A DNA stretch of 64,000 nt from Anaerolineaceae bacterium (GTDB lineage: Bacteria; Chloroflexota; Anaerolineae; Anaerolineales; Anaerolineaceae). The notes under the pieces are model-generated. The model was not told the DNA's origin, searched no databases, and saw only the letters and a program-made list of their open reading frames with translations. The stretch is taken from positions 1 to 64,000 of the forward strand of contig JAFPZX010000006.1 of the NCBI GenBank assembly GCA_017417055.1, given 5' to 3'. Both the position numbers and the translations under genes were made by a program. How positions within the stretch are numbered: position 1 is the stretch's first letter; every line of letters starts with the position of its first letter. Below are positions 34,858-43,594 of the stretch, one piece after another.

Positions 34858-34915
34858 AATGGTGCGGCAAGCAAATGGTCTTGCCCGTAAGAGTGCTTCC
34901 CGCACCATTTTTATT
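34858..34915. terminator. Bidirectional terminator between trpB and the PH-domain gene
   Basis: AATGGTGCGG (34858-34867) pairs with CCGCACCATT (34900-34909), followed by TTTATT, with a second small hairpin inside. It ends just before the convergent minus-strand gene. Confidence 0.75.
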
Positions 34916-34920
34916 GAGCG

Positions 34921-35565
34921 TCAGGCTATGCGTGAGGACAGTTCAGCGCTTTCCTTATTCTTCCTCTGCAATTCAAGGACAGAATCTCTGAATTTTTCAG
35001 GCTGAGCGATAAAGGGGAAATTCATTGAAATAGAAGGTGTCCCGATGTAAACGGTTCCGAAATTGAAGATTTTGCCGATTATGTTTTTATAAATAGCAAA
35101 GTTTTCAACTTTTTCCAGCGGAACACGCATTGCGTCTTTTCCATGTCTTTCGACCAGCAGGTCTTTTGTAGCAGCCAATTCGATTCCGGTGGTACGGATG
35201 ACCTTAACCACAGCCAAAAAGATTCCGTAAATCAGAAAGATGAAAAATATTAAATTCCCCAAAAGGTTAAATAAATCTTCCGATGCGTGCACGCCGAGCG
35301 ATTCAATCGTGACCTTTAACAGGTAGAGATCAAAAGTTTTGATGAGATAACCGATCAAAGCGATCAGCGCTCCATACGCAATAATGGGCACCAAAATTAC
35401 GCGGCTGTAATCTGCTTTTGACAATACTTCTGTATCTTCCCCAAAACACGAGGTCACGCACGACTGTGCAGTCTTTTTGTGCCGACTTCGCGGCACCAAA
35501 AAGGCAGACCAGGCGTGCTTCAGCATAAATTGAATATATTTTGACAGACAGTGAACTTTCGACAT
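34921..35565 (-). CDS. Bacterial PH-domain membrane protein with repeat-derived N-terminus
   Basis: A 214-residue frame. From about residue 50 it has two membrane helices (about 56-76 and 98-122) followed by a bacterial pleckstrin-homology domain (125-200, TGIELAATKDLLVERHGKD then IGTPSISMNFPFI). Residues 14-42 are encoded by a copy of palindromic repeat family D (35442-35522). The natural start was therefore probably near GEDTEVLSKADYSR (for example a TTG at about 35425 with GGGGAAG upstream), and the longer ORF is a read-through of the insertion. Bacterial PH-domain proteins are membrane-associated with little known function. Confidence 0.7.
   Translation of the reverse strand: MSKVHCLSKYIQFMLKHAWSAFLVPRSRHKKTAQSCVTSCFGEDTEVLSKADYSRVILVPIIAYGALIALIGYLIKTFDLYLLKVTIESLGVHASEDLFNLLGNLIFFIFLIYGIFLAVVKVIRTTGIELAATKDLLVERHGKDAMRVPLEKVENFAIYKNIIGKIFNFGTVYIGTPSISMNFPFIAQPEKFRDSVLELQRKNKESAELSSRIA
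35442..35522. repeat. Palindromic repeat family D, copy 2, inside a reading frame
   Basis: It contains GACTGTGCAGTCTTTTTGTG, CCGACTTCGCGG and CACCAAAAAGGCAGACCAGG, matching the copy at 2047. It is translated without stops in the PH-domain ORF. Confidence 0.75.
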
Positions 35566-35588
35566 GCTGATTTTTGTCCAAACGATTA

Positions 35589-36833
35589 TTATTGGTCAAG
35601 GCTGCTCTTATCCATCAGAAAATCAAAAATACCGAGGATCAATATTCCATCCTCTGTATGCCAGGGCTTGATATGATCTTTTACCACAATGATTTTTTTG
35701 AAATTATCTTTGATGTGATTTAATGATCTGCTTTCCTGAACAGTCTTTTCATGTGTGTCGAGATTCAGAGCGGATTGAATGTAATATCTGTTATTCCCTG
35801 CGTTGCAGACAAAATCGACTTCCGTCTGAACTCTTGACCCGTTTTCACGGATTTCAACAACACCGACATCAACGTTGTATCCTCTGATCAAAAGTTCATT
35901 ATAGATTGCATTCTCCATCAAATGTGTTTCTTCCTGTTGTCTGAAGTTGAGTCTGGCATTTCGGAGCCCAAGGTCGGTAAAATAATATTTTTGCGGTGTA
36001 TTTATATATTTTTTCCCTTTTACATCAAAACGGAGTGCCTTTTGTATAATAAAGGAATCTTCCAGATAGGATAGATAATTATTAATTGTTGTCAAAGAGA
36101 GTTCTTTTTCCCCTTTGCTTTTAAAAGTATCGAAAATCTTTTGTGGATTCGTCAGGGATCCTATTGATGAAGCCAGAATATTTACAAGTGTGTCCAGAAT
36201 ATCTTTCCGCTTGATTTGGTGCCGTTCGATAATATCTTTGAAATAGGTCTGTTCAAAAAGATCCTTAAGATATGCTGATTTTTCCGCATCATCTCTTTTC
36301 GACAGTATCAGGGGCATACCACCATATGTCAGATATTCATTCCAGCATTCATATTTATCTCCGCCAACTGTGTTGTAATATTCAGAAAAAGACAGCGGAT
36401 GAACACGAATCTGATCACCGCGGCCTCTGAATTCGCTGATGATATCTGAAGAAAGAAATTTTGAGTTGCTGCCGGTAACATAAATATCCAGATTTCTGTC
36501 ATAAAGAAGTCCGGTCAGGATAAATTCAAAATCATCAACAAGTTGTATCTCATCCAAAAGAACGTAATATGTCCTGTCGTCTTTGATCAGAGAATGGATG
36601 TATCGTTCAAATCCTTCAGGATCATGATGAAATTTTTTGTTTGATACCCGATCCAATTCTATTTTGATAATATGGTCATCCGGAATTCCTTCAGACAACA
36701 GGTGTGTTTTAAATATTGGATCAAGTAAATAAGATTTTCCGCATCGTCTGATCCCGGTGATGATTTTTATCAGACCGTTCCCTTTGCTGTTGATCAGTTT
36801 TTGCAGATATTGGCCTCTCTTTGTTTCAGTCAT
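35589..36833 (-). CDS. AAA-family ATPase with C-terminal DUF4143 domain
   Basis: A 414-residue P-loop protein. Walker A is GIRRCGKS (about residues 26-33), Walker B YVLLDEIQ, and the sensor TGSNSKFL. The C-terminal DUF4143 domain (about 200-400) contains a PD-(D/E)xK-like core with EVDFVCN. Proteins of this type are very common, often single genes, and their targets are unknown. RBS GGAGG is strong. The promoter region is bracketed by two related palindromes (36843-36880 and 36920-36957). A second member of the family lies at 58938. Confidence 0.88.
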   Translation of the reverse strand: MTETKRGQYLQKLINSKGNGLIKIITGIRRCGKSYLLDPIFKTHLLSEGIPDDHIIKIELDRVSNKKFHHDPEGFERYIHSLIKDDRTYYVLLDEIQLVDDFEFILTGLLYDRNLDIYVTGSNSKFLSSDIISEFRGRGDQIRVHPLSFSEYYNTVGGDKYECWNEYLTYGGMPLILSKRDDAEKSAYLKDLFEQTYFKDIIERHQIKRKDILDTLVNILASSIGSLTNPQKIFDTFKSKGEKELSLTTINNYLSYLEDSFIIQKALRFDVKGKKYINTPQKYYFTDLGLRNARLNFRQQEETHLMENAIYNELLIRGYNVDVGVVEIRENGSRVQTEVDFVCNAGNNRYYIQSALNLDTHEKTVQESRSLNHIKDNFKKIIVVKDHIKPWHTEDGILILGIFDFLMDKSSLDQ

Positions 36834-36842
36834 GCATCCTCC

Positions 36843-36880
36843 AGTGAAGATTTTTGCCAGTTTGGGCGAATTTCTTCACT
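36843..36880. repeat. 38-bp imperfect palindrome in the 5' leader of the DUF4143 gene
   Basis: Arms AGTGAAGATTTTTGCCA and GGGCGAATTTCTTCACT match at 13 of 17 positions around a 4-bp centre. It shares sequence and geometry with the perfect palindrome at 36920 and lies directly upstream of the ribosome-binding site. Confidence 0.7.
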
Positions 36881-36919
36881 AATAGTATAACATATCGTTT
36901 CATATAAGAATGATATAAT

Positions 36920-36957
36920 ACTGAAGAAAATTGCCATATTTGGCAATTTTCTTCAGT
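36920..36957. repeat. 38-bp perfect palindrome upstream of the DUF4143 gene
   Basis: Arms ACTGAAGAAAATTGCCA (36920-36936) and TGGCAATTTTCTTCAGT (36941-36957) are exact complements around TATT. A TATACT -10 for the minus-strand gene lies between this palindrome and the one at 36843. Confidence 0.85.
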
Positions 36958-37620
36958 TACTGATCAAGGAAACGACAAATTTACAGCGTCCCATCACAAA
37001 GTACAGTCAAACAGCTCTGCATCTAATCAAGCGAAACTCACACTCTGCGGAGAAGACTGAAGGAAAATGTCCAGATGTGCTTCATCCTGAGCATTTTCAC
37101 ATATTACAAAAATCTAAATCTTCGACTGTATTTTCTGCGGATAAAAAAATTAACAAAAAAATTTGCATCAAATGAATACCGTCATGTATATTGGAAGGTA
37201 TAAAACTCCATCCTCAAATGCGAGATCTTTCGTATAAATAATGAATCGGTCGTTCTTTTTCTGTTGATATTTTTTTTGAAATAGTCAAAGAATATGATTA
37301 CCTCAGTCAACTGAAATTACGATATGTTTATAGCGTATTTTGCACAAAAAATACGAAATGTTTTGACAGCCTTTTGCACGATATTTCTATTTTTACTTTA
37401 AAACTCTCGAGGTCTGCTCTGGTGATGCAGCGCAGTCTGCACAACAGGACTAAACGCTCTGATGCTTTACAGCAATATTGGCTGAGGAGTGAATTGCAAC
37501 CTGCTGCATAATATTATTTTAAATATATGTAAGGGCCATCTAACGAAAACAACGGAAACAGCGTATAATTTATATAGAATACGCAATAGGCGTGAAATGA
37601 AATAAATTAGTGAGGATGTA
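36958..37620. other. AT-rich intergenic region upstream of gpmI
   Basis: About 660 bp with no supported gene on either strand, and lower G+C than its surroundings. A TATAAT at 37564-37569 is the best -10 candidate for gpmI, with RBS GTGAGGATGT at 37610-37619. I see no repeat family member, tRNA or clear structured RNA here. Confidence 0.5.
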
Positions 37621-39192
37621 ATGAAAAAACCTCTTGTTTTTGTCGTAATGGATGGCGTCGGGTTCGGGAAGGATCCTGAAGGCGATGCAGTAAAACAGGC
37701 GAACACTCCGACTCTTGACTGGCTGCTGGCAAACTGCCCGAACACGCAGATCAAAGCGCATGGTACCGCGGTGGGTCTGCCCAGCGACGCGGACATGGGC
37801 AACAGCGAAGTCGGCCACAATGCCCTCGGCTGCGGTCAGATCTATTCCCAGGGCGCCAAGCTGGTCAATGACAGCATTGAGTCCGGTTCCATGTTCCAAT
37901 CCGAAACCTGGAAGGAAATGGCTGCCAACTGCGTGGATCACAAATCTGCCATGCACTTCATCGGGCTGCTTTCCGATGGAAACGTTCACTCCAACATCAG
38001 CCACCTGAAAGCTATGATCGCGGAAGCCAAAAAGGACGGCGTGAGCAAAGTCTGCGTCCACATTCTTCTTGACGGACGTGACGTTCCGGCAACATCTGCC
38101 CTGCAGTATGTCGACGAATTGGAAGATTTCCTGAGCGAACAGCGTGACAGCAGCTTTGACTGCCGCATCGCTTCCGGCGGCGGCCGTATGGTCATCACCA
38201 TGGACCGCTATCAGGCGAACTGGAACATGGTCAAGGAAGGCTGGGAGACTCACGTTCACGGTGTTGGACGCCAGTTCCCCACTGCCAAAGAAGCTATTGA
38301 AACCTACCGTAAGGAATTCGAAGTCATCGACCAGGATCTCCCGGCATTCGTGATCGCTGAAAACGGGCAGCCGGTGGGCACCATCGAAGATAACGACTCC
38401 GTGATCTTCTTCAATTTCCGCGGTGACCGCGCCATTGAAATCAGCATGGCCTTCGAATATGACGATTTTGATCACTTCGACCGCGGCCGCAGACCGAACG
38501 TCCTTTATGCCGGTATGCTGCAGTATGACGGCGACCTGAAGCTGCCGAAGAAATTCCTGGTAGCTCCTCCGGACATCAAGAACACCCTTTCCCAGCTCCT
38601 GGTTGAACACGGCATCAAACAATACGCCGTTTCCGAAACTCAGAAATACGGTCACGTGACTTACTTCTGGAATGGCAACAAGTCCGGCAAGACCTCCGAA
38701 GAGCTGGAAGTCTTCTGCGAAGTTCCTTCCGATGTGGTTCCTTTTGACCAGCGCCCATGGATGAAATCCGCTGAAGTCACCGACAAGGTTCTGGAAGCTA
38801 TTGAATCCGGGGAATACGGCTTTATCCGCTGCAACTATCCGAACGGCGATATGGTCGGGCATACCGGCAGTCTGGTTTCAACCCGCATCGGTGTTGAATC
38901 TGTTGACCTCGGTCTGTCCCGCATCATCAAAGCTATGGAACACTATGACTTCACCCTGATCGTGACAGCTGACCATGGCAACGCCGACGATATGATCGAA
39001 CGCAACAAAAAGACCGGTGCTGTTTCTCCGAAGACATCCCATTCCCTGAACCCGGTGCCCTTTATTATCTATGATAAGGATACCCGCTATGAAATCAAGG
39101 ACGGTCACTTCGGTCTGGCAAACTGCGCCGCGACTGTCGCGAAGATCCTCGGTATCGAACCTCCCGCCATGTGGGAAGAGGCTATGATCTAA
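37621..39192 (+). CDS. gpmI: 2,3-bisphosphoglycerate-independent phosphoglycerate mutase
   Basis: A 523-residue Mn2+-dependent glycolytic enzyme that interconverts 3- and 2-phosphoglycerate. The N-terminal VVMDGVGFG binds metal, the catalytic phosphoserine is Ser62 (MGNSEVGH), and the C-terminal metal ligands are in TADHGNADDM and KTSHSLNPVPF. The alkaline phosphatase-like and transferase domains are both complete. Codon use is strongly biased, which fits high expression. An antisense frame of 430 codons is a by-product of this bias. Confidence 0.96.
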   Translation: MKKPLVFVVMDGVGFGKDPEGDAVKQANTPTLDWLLANCPNTQIKAHGTAVGLPSDADMGNSEVGHNALGCGQIYSQGAKLVNDSIESGSMFQSETWKEMAANCVDHKSAMHFIGLLSDGNVHSNISHLKAMIAEAKKDGVSKVCVHILLDGRDVPATSALQYVDELEDFLSEQRDSSFDCRIASGGGRMVITMDRYQANWNMVKEGWETHVHGVGRQFPTAKEAIETYRKEFEVIDQDLPAFVIAENGQPVGTIEDNDSVIFFNFRGDRAIEISMAFEYDDFDHFDRGRRPNVLYAGMLQYDGDLKLPKKFLVAPPDIKNTLSQLLVEHGIKQYAVSETQKYGHVTYFWNGNKSGKTSEELEVFCEVPSDVVPFDQRPWMKSAEVTDKVLEAIESGEYGFIRCNYPNGDMVGHTGSLVSTRIGVESVDLGLSRIIKAMEHYDFTLIVTADHGNADDMIERNKKTGAVSPKTSHSLNPVPFIIYDKDTRYEIKDGHFGLANCAATVAKILGIEPPAMWEEAMI

Positions 39193-39218
39193 GAAATTTA
39201 GCAGCGTTTTTCTAAGAA

Positions 39219-39324
39219 TAACGCAGCTGTTCAGGACGGAGCACTTGGGGACCGGTACCTTGTGCGGCGCAGCCCGAACAAGCGTGCCTGTCCTCATGTA
39301 CGTCCTTGCGTTCTGAATAATTAC
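39219..39324. repeat. Family B palindromic repeat, copy 3
   Basis: Ends ACGCAGCTGTTCAG and TTCTGAATAATTAC resemble each other in inverted orientation. The core reads GGAGCACTTGGGGACCGGTA and GTGCCTGTCCTCATGTACG. It lies just after gpmI and may act in 3' end formation. Confidence 0.65.
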
Positions 39325-39344
39325 AAAATAACATATATCTGACT

Positions 39345-39390
39345 ATAAAGCGGGATTGTGTATTATAATGGAATTGCAATCCTGCTTTAT
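39345..39390. promoter_or_regulatory. Inverted repeat enclosing a TATAAT
   Basis: ATAAAGCGGGATTG (39345-39358) pairs with CAATCCTGCTTTAT (39377-39390) with one mismatch. The intervening sequence contains TATTATAAT. It could be an operator-promoter or a structured RNA, 250 bp before the GntR gene. Confidence 0.45.
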
Positions 39391-39542
39391 CTTTTGAAAT
39401 TAGTTTGTTAGGTTTTGTCTGAGGTACAAAACTTGTCATATTTTGATGAGTTTTATACATACATATGTACATTGTAAATAAAAATGTATGCATCTAAAAA
39501 TGAAATTAGTAAAAAACATTCGCGAAATATTTTTTTATTAAT

Positions 39543-39584
39543 AACAATTTTTGTGAATAAGTATTTTTTTCACAAACAATTGTT
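39543..39584. promoter_or_regulatory. Candidate operator upstream of the GntR regulator
   Basis: AACAATTTTTGTGAA (39543-39557) and TTCACAAACAATTGTT (39569-39584) form an imperfect inverted repeat 56 bp before the regulator start. GntR proteins often bind such sites to control their own gene. Confidence 0.45.
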
Positions 39585-39639
39585 GTAAAATAAACATATA
39601 TAGACAATAGAAAGACAGGAGGTTGTTTGCACAAAAATT

Positions 39640-40296
39640 ATGATTAAACCAATTTCCAAGAAAAAGTATTATGAAACGATTTCTGAGCAAATCGAGCAGG
39701 CGATCCTGAGTGAAGAATGGGCAGAAGGCAGCCGCGTTCCGACTGAGGACGAACTGGCGTCTATCTTCCAGGTTGGAAGAGGATCTATCCGGGAAGCAAT
39801 CACAAATCTGCAGATGTCCGGCGTTCTGTTTTCCAGCCCCGGAATTGGAACCTATGTTGCTGAAAACGCCATTGCCTGCATTAATAACAACCATTTGGCA
39901 GATTTACTGAATGACCCGGAAAACTTGAAGGACATTGTTCAGGCACGGCAAATCCTGGAGCCAAGACTGGCTGCCTTTGCCGCTGAAAATGCATCTCTGG
40001 TTGATATTGCCAAAATGCAGGAAGCCATTGATAAAGCAAAATCAGCTGAAGGGCAGGAAAATTGGGACAGAACCGGTCACCTTTTCCATAACGCGCTCGC
40101 TGATTCCTGCGGGAACAAGATTCTCATCAGTCTGTTCAAATCTCTGGAGGAAACTTCCCGGAAAGGAAAAGGAGCCGGAACGACAGAAAATGAAGATAAA
40201 GCCAAATATATCGAAGCATATGAATCGATTCTGAACGCAATCAAGGAAAAGAACTCGGTTTTAGCTTCACAACGCATGACAGACCTTCTGAAATAA
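39640..40296 (+). CDS. GntR-family transcriptional regulator, FadR type
   Basis: A 218-residue repressor. The N-terminal winged helix (residues 8-75) has the GntR signature EEWAEGSRVPTEDELAS and VGRGSIREAITNLQMSGV. The C-terminal all-helical FCD domain (90-215) binds a small effector, usually a carboxylate with a metal; the conserved acidic/His positions include a His in TGHLFHNAL. The RBS AGGAGG lies about 17 bp before the ATG, which is farther than usual. The ligand is unknown; the MBL gene 69 bp downstream may be co-transcribed. Confidence 0.88.
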   Translation: MIKPISKKKYYETISEQIEQAILSEEWAEGSRVPTEDELASIFQVGRGSIREAITNLQMSGVLFSSPGIGTYVAENAIACINNNHLADLLNDPENLKDIVQARQILEPRLAAFAAENASLVDIAKMQEAIDKAKSAEGQENWDRTGHLFHNALADSCGNKILISLFKSLEETSRKGKGAGTTENEDKAKYIEAYESILNAIKEKNSVLASQRMTDLLK

Positions 40297-40365
40297 ACGC
40301 TTGTCATTTACGGGGCAGGGGAAGTAAAATAATACACAAAGTTTATAAATCTTGAAGGTGAAAAT

Positions 40366-41115
40366 ATGATTGTGACGCTGCTTGGAACAAACGGCTGGTT
40401 TGATACAGAAAACGGACAAACGATGTGCACACTGATCTGTGCGCAGGAGTATTCGATTATTCTGGATGCAGGATATGGAATCCGCAGGGTCAAACCGCTG
40501 ATTGATTTTTCCAAACCGACTTTCCTTCTGCTTTCGCATATGCATTTGGATCATACGATCGGATTACATACACTGGACTACATCCAATTTCAGCAGCCGG
40601 TGAAGATCGTTGTTCCTGCCGGTCAAAAACAGGCTTTTGAGGAACTGGTACGGCCTCCGTATACCAATCCCTGGAAAAAAATGGTGCCGGAGGGCAGCGA
40701 ACTGCTGGATACCGATGAACTGACAGATTCCGGATTTCCGTTCGAAATTACGACATTGCCGATTCAGCACCCGGTTCCGACACATGGCTATCGTCTGGGA
40801 ATCGAAGGGAAAACGGTCACTTATCTGAGTGATACCGGTTACTGTGAAAATGCCGTGACACTGGCAAGCGGTGCTGACCTTGTTATCGCAGAGTGCGGCG
40901 CCCTTCCCGGAACAGTGAAAGGAAAAGCTCCGCATATGGAACCGGAGATTTGTGCCCGTCTGGCTGTAGAGGCCGGCGTGCGGCAAATGGTTCTGACCCA
41001 TTTCGGTGCGGGTTCCTACACCACAATGGAGGCAAGGAAAAACGCGGCCTCACCGGCCAGATCAATTTTTCCGAACCTGATCACCGGCGTGGATAATATG
41101 GAAATCGTCCTGTAA
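40366..41115 (+). CDS. Metallo-beta-lactamase-fold hydrolase
   Basis: A 249-residue MBL-fold protein. The metal motif HxHxDH appears as SHMHLDHTIG (about residues 49-58), followed by the later ligands in QHPVPTHG, YLSDTGYC and LTHFGAGSY. The compact shape and GTNGWFDTENG start resemble the RNase Z/PhnP-like phosphodiesterase branch. The substrate is not known. RBS GAAGGTG. Confidence 0.87.
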   Translation: MIVTLLGTNGWFDTENGQTMCTLICAQEYSIILDAGYGIRRVKPLIDFSKPTFLLLSHMHLDHTIGLHTLDYIQFQQPVKIVVPAGQKQAFEELVRPPYTNPWKKMVPEGSELLDTDELTDSGFPFEITTLPIQHPVPTHGYRLGIEGKTVTYLSDTGYCENAVTLASGADLVIAECGALPGTVKGKAPHMEPEICARLAVEAGVRQMVLTHFGAGSYTTMEARKNAASPARSIFPNLITGVDNMEIVL

Positions 41116-41179
41116 TCAAGAATAAGATTAACCAAGGCTGCAGCAAAATGATAGCTGCAGTCTTGACTTTTAACCAATT

Positions 41180-43432
41180 TCACTTATCGGCATCATAATG
41201 AATTATCTCATCGGTGTTTTTCACCAACAGCGTTTCCACAATTGACGTTGCGCCATTCACGCATCCGCTGAGCCATACTTCAGCTCCATCCGGAAGATAC
41301 TCCGGCGGTTCATCCAAATGCATCTCCATCGTCCCGAAATTCTCCGGTGCCAGCGTGAGGAAGACCAGACGTCCATAATCCACCGCTGTGTATCCCTGTT
41401 TCGCGCTTTCCGGCTCCCCTTCCCCGGCTGCATAATAACGCGGATAAACGGCAAGAGCATGCAGATACAGCTGGTTTTCAGCAGGACATTCCATCGTCAT
41501 TGCGCCCACCTTTTCTTTCACGAACTCAGGAGGTTCTTTGATAAATTTCTGCGGTATCGCGCGGTCGGCAAGCGGGATCGCGGCCGCAATCAGGAGAACA
41601 CAAATGCCCGTGCTGAGATAGGAGGGTGCAAAAGTTTCCACTCTGTGTTCCGTCTCCGTTTTCCCGGCGAAAAACCGGTAAAGCACACACAGGAAATCTG
41701 CCATGCCAATCGCAAAATACAGCATGATGATCCAGTCTGTCGGGATCAGATAACGGCCGGCGGAATAGCGGCCGAGAGCCGTACTGAAGTTGAAAACAGT
41801 TATTGCTGCCAGCGGGATCAGCCCGGCGTGGGGACTGCGCCGGTTCGCGGCAGAAACGCCCAATGCCCAGACAAGAAATCCCAACCCAAAGAAAAACAGA
41901 TTGTATCCGCTCAATTCATTGTTATCCAGATCCTCCCAGTAAGCTTCCCGGCTTTTCAACAGCTCCGGGAGGGAATGCAGCTTATCCCGCAGTGAGAAAA
42001 GACGGAAATTGCTAATTTCGCTGTTCAAAAAATGATTGAGGACAAATCCGGAAACGGTGGAAAAATGTTTTTTCATCGAATCCGCGATAAAGGCGGTCAT
42101 CCGCTGTGTATAGGCTCCGTCATTTTCCCCCGGAAGCTGTGAAAGGTCCTCACCATCGAAATTATAACTGCGGGCCATCTCCGCGGTCTGAGTCATCGGA
42201 TGATCGAACACAAACTGTCCGGTGATACGGTGCGACCGCAGCAGCCAGGGAGCAATGCACAGAATCAGACTTATACCAAAGAATAATATCTGCGCGAATC
42301 CCTGTTTCGGAGTTTTCCGGAATGAGGGAATGAGCGGAAAAAGCAGCATCAGAATCAGGAAAAAGCTCTGCGTCCGGATCAGCACCATCGCCCCAAGCGC
42401 ACACCCGGCGGCGAATGCCCAGCGTGATGCACTGGGTTTCCCTGCGCTCTTCTGCCAGCGGATCACCGTCCAGATGTAGGCCGCGCATACGAGCGCTGTC
42501 GGCAGATCGGCAAAAAAATATTTTGTGGTCGAAACATTATGCCCGAAAGGCGCCACAAGAATAGCGTGCGTTTCACGCAGAATTACCAAAAGCGCAGCTG
42601 CAATTCCCGATTCAACAGAATGAAGATCCCGGCTGCACAGGTAAACGAACACTGGCAGCAGACCGAGCACTAACGTCTGGAAAATAATAATCCTGTCATA
42701 CTGATTGTCTGAAATCAGATGAAGTCCGGTCAAAAAGGCGATATAAAGCGGACGCGGAGGAATATCATCTCCTTTGAATCCCATCCCCACAGCCGCGGCT
42801 CTGGCGTAATGTCCGTAAAATGAGCCATCCGAAAACGGGTAGGTTTCATAATTTGGTGCCCTTCCCGGCGGTGAAAAAAAACCGTTTTGATTGGGGATCG
42901 CGGTCCAAATCACCACTGCGCCAAGCCAAATCAGGAACGGCAGAAAAGCTTTGATTTTTCCGGGAATCCCATGTGAGGAAAACTTTTCGGCACAAAAGCA
43001 AGCCAGGCATAGAACAAAAGCAGCCAGGATGTGCCATTCCAGCAGCGGGACGGTGGGTTTCCCCCAAAATGCATTTTCCTTTTCCAGTCCTGAGCCTGTT
43101 TTCGATGCGAAAATCCAGACTGCAATGCCGAGCAGGAGCAAAACTCCGGTGAGTATAAACTTCTTTCTGTCTTCTATCAGTGTTCGGCGGACTTTGTAGC
43201 GGGAATGAAAAAGAAGAAAAACGCACCCGGCAAGGCAAAAAACTGAACCTGCAATCACAAGCGGCAGTCCCCGCTGATAAAATACCTTCCAGTAAAATAT
43301 CCCGGTTGTATTGAACAGCAGGTACGCTGTACGCAGCACCATAACTGCCGCAAGGATGGCAGCCGGGAAAAGCACTGCCAGCATAAAGCAGATTTTTGGA
43401 GATTTGAATGGTTTTGTCAGCTTCTTTTTCAT
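41180..43432 (-). CDS. GT-C glycosyltransferase-like membrane protein
   Basis: A 750-residue protein with about twelve membrane helices. The start is placed at MKKKLTKPFKSPKI (43432), giving a basic N-terminus before the first helix; an upstream in-frame ATG at 43525 overlaps a repeat. The large first loop contains NYETYPFSDGSFYGHYARAA, with acidic residues as in PMT/ArnT-type enzymes that move sugars from polyprenyl phosphate carriers. A soluble C-terminal domain (about 640-750) follows. The acceptor is unknown. The convergent MBL gene ends 64 bp away. Confidence 0.75.
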   Translation of the reverse strand: MKKKLTKPFKSPKICFMLAVLFPAAILAAVMVLRTAYLLFNTTGIFYWKVFYQRGLPLVIAGSVFCLAGCVFLLFHSRYKVRRTLIEDRKKFILTGVLLLLGIAVWIFASKTGSGLEKENAFWGKPTVPLLEWHILAAFVLCLACFCAEKFSSHGIPGKIKAFLPFLIWLGAVVIWTAIPNQNGFFSPPGRAPNYETYPFSDGSFYGHYARAAAVGMGFKGDDIPPRPLYIAFLTGLHLISDNQYDRIIIFQTLVLGLLPVFVYLCSRDLHSVESGIAAALLVILRETHAILVAPFGHNVSTTKYFFADLPTALVCAAYIWTVIRWQKSAGKPSASRWAFAAGCALGAMVLIRTQSFFLILMLLFPLIPSFRKTPKQGFAQILFFGISLILCIAPWLLRSHRITGQFVFDHPMTQTAEMARSYNFDGEDLSQLPGENDGAYTQRMTAFIADSMKKHFSTVSGFVLNHFLNSEISNFRLFSLRDKLHSLPELLKSREAYWEDLDNNELSGYNLFFFGLGFLVWALGVSAANRRSPHAGLIPLAAITVFNFSTALGRYSAGRYLIPTDWIIMLYFAIGMADFLCVLYRFFAGKTETEHRVETFAPSYLSTGICVLLIAAAIPLADRAIPQKFIKEPPEFVKEKVGAMTMECPAENQLYLHALAVYPRYYAAGEGEPESAKQGYTAVDYGRLVFLTLAPENFGTMEMHLDEPPEYLPDGAEVWLSGCVNGATSIVETLLVKNTDEIIHYDADK

Positions 43433-43515
43433 ATGTCCCATATAACAAACAAAGGGAATAACTCGTGAAATGCGCCGGGCATCACACAAAGCCATTCCCG
43501 TAAATGGTTGCAGAA

Positions 43516-43586
43516 GCTCGCACATCGAGTGCAGTCCTGCTGTGCAGGTTTCGCAGCACCAGCAGGGCAGACCTCGGTGTGCTTTT
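43516..43586. repeat. Palindromic repeat family D, copy 3
   Basis: CTCGCACATCGAGTGCAGTC, CTGCTGTGCAGG, then CAGCAGGGCAGACCTCGG and TGTGC followed by a T-tract. It lies between the GT-C gene and the DHH gene, both on the minus strand. Confidence 0.7.
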
Positions 43587-43594
43587 TTTACTCA

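Noticed and set aside
37570..38862. 430-codon antisense frame opposite gpmI
   Set aside because: It is the complement of a highly codon-biased gene, has no RBS or recognisable motif, and gpmI is certain.
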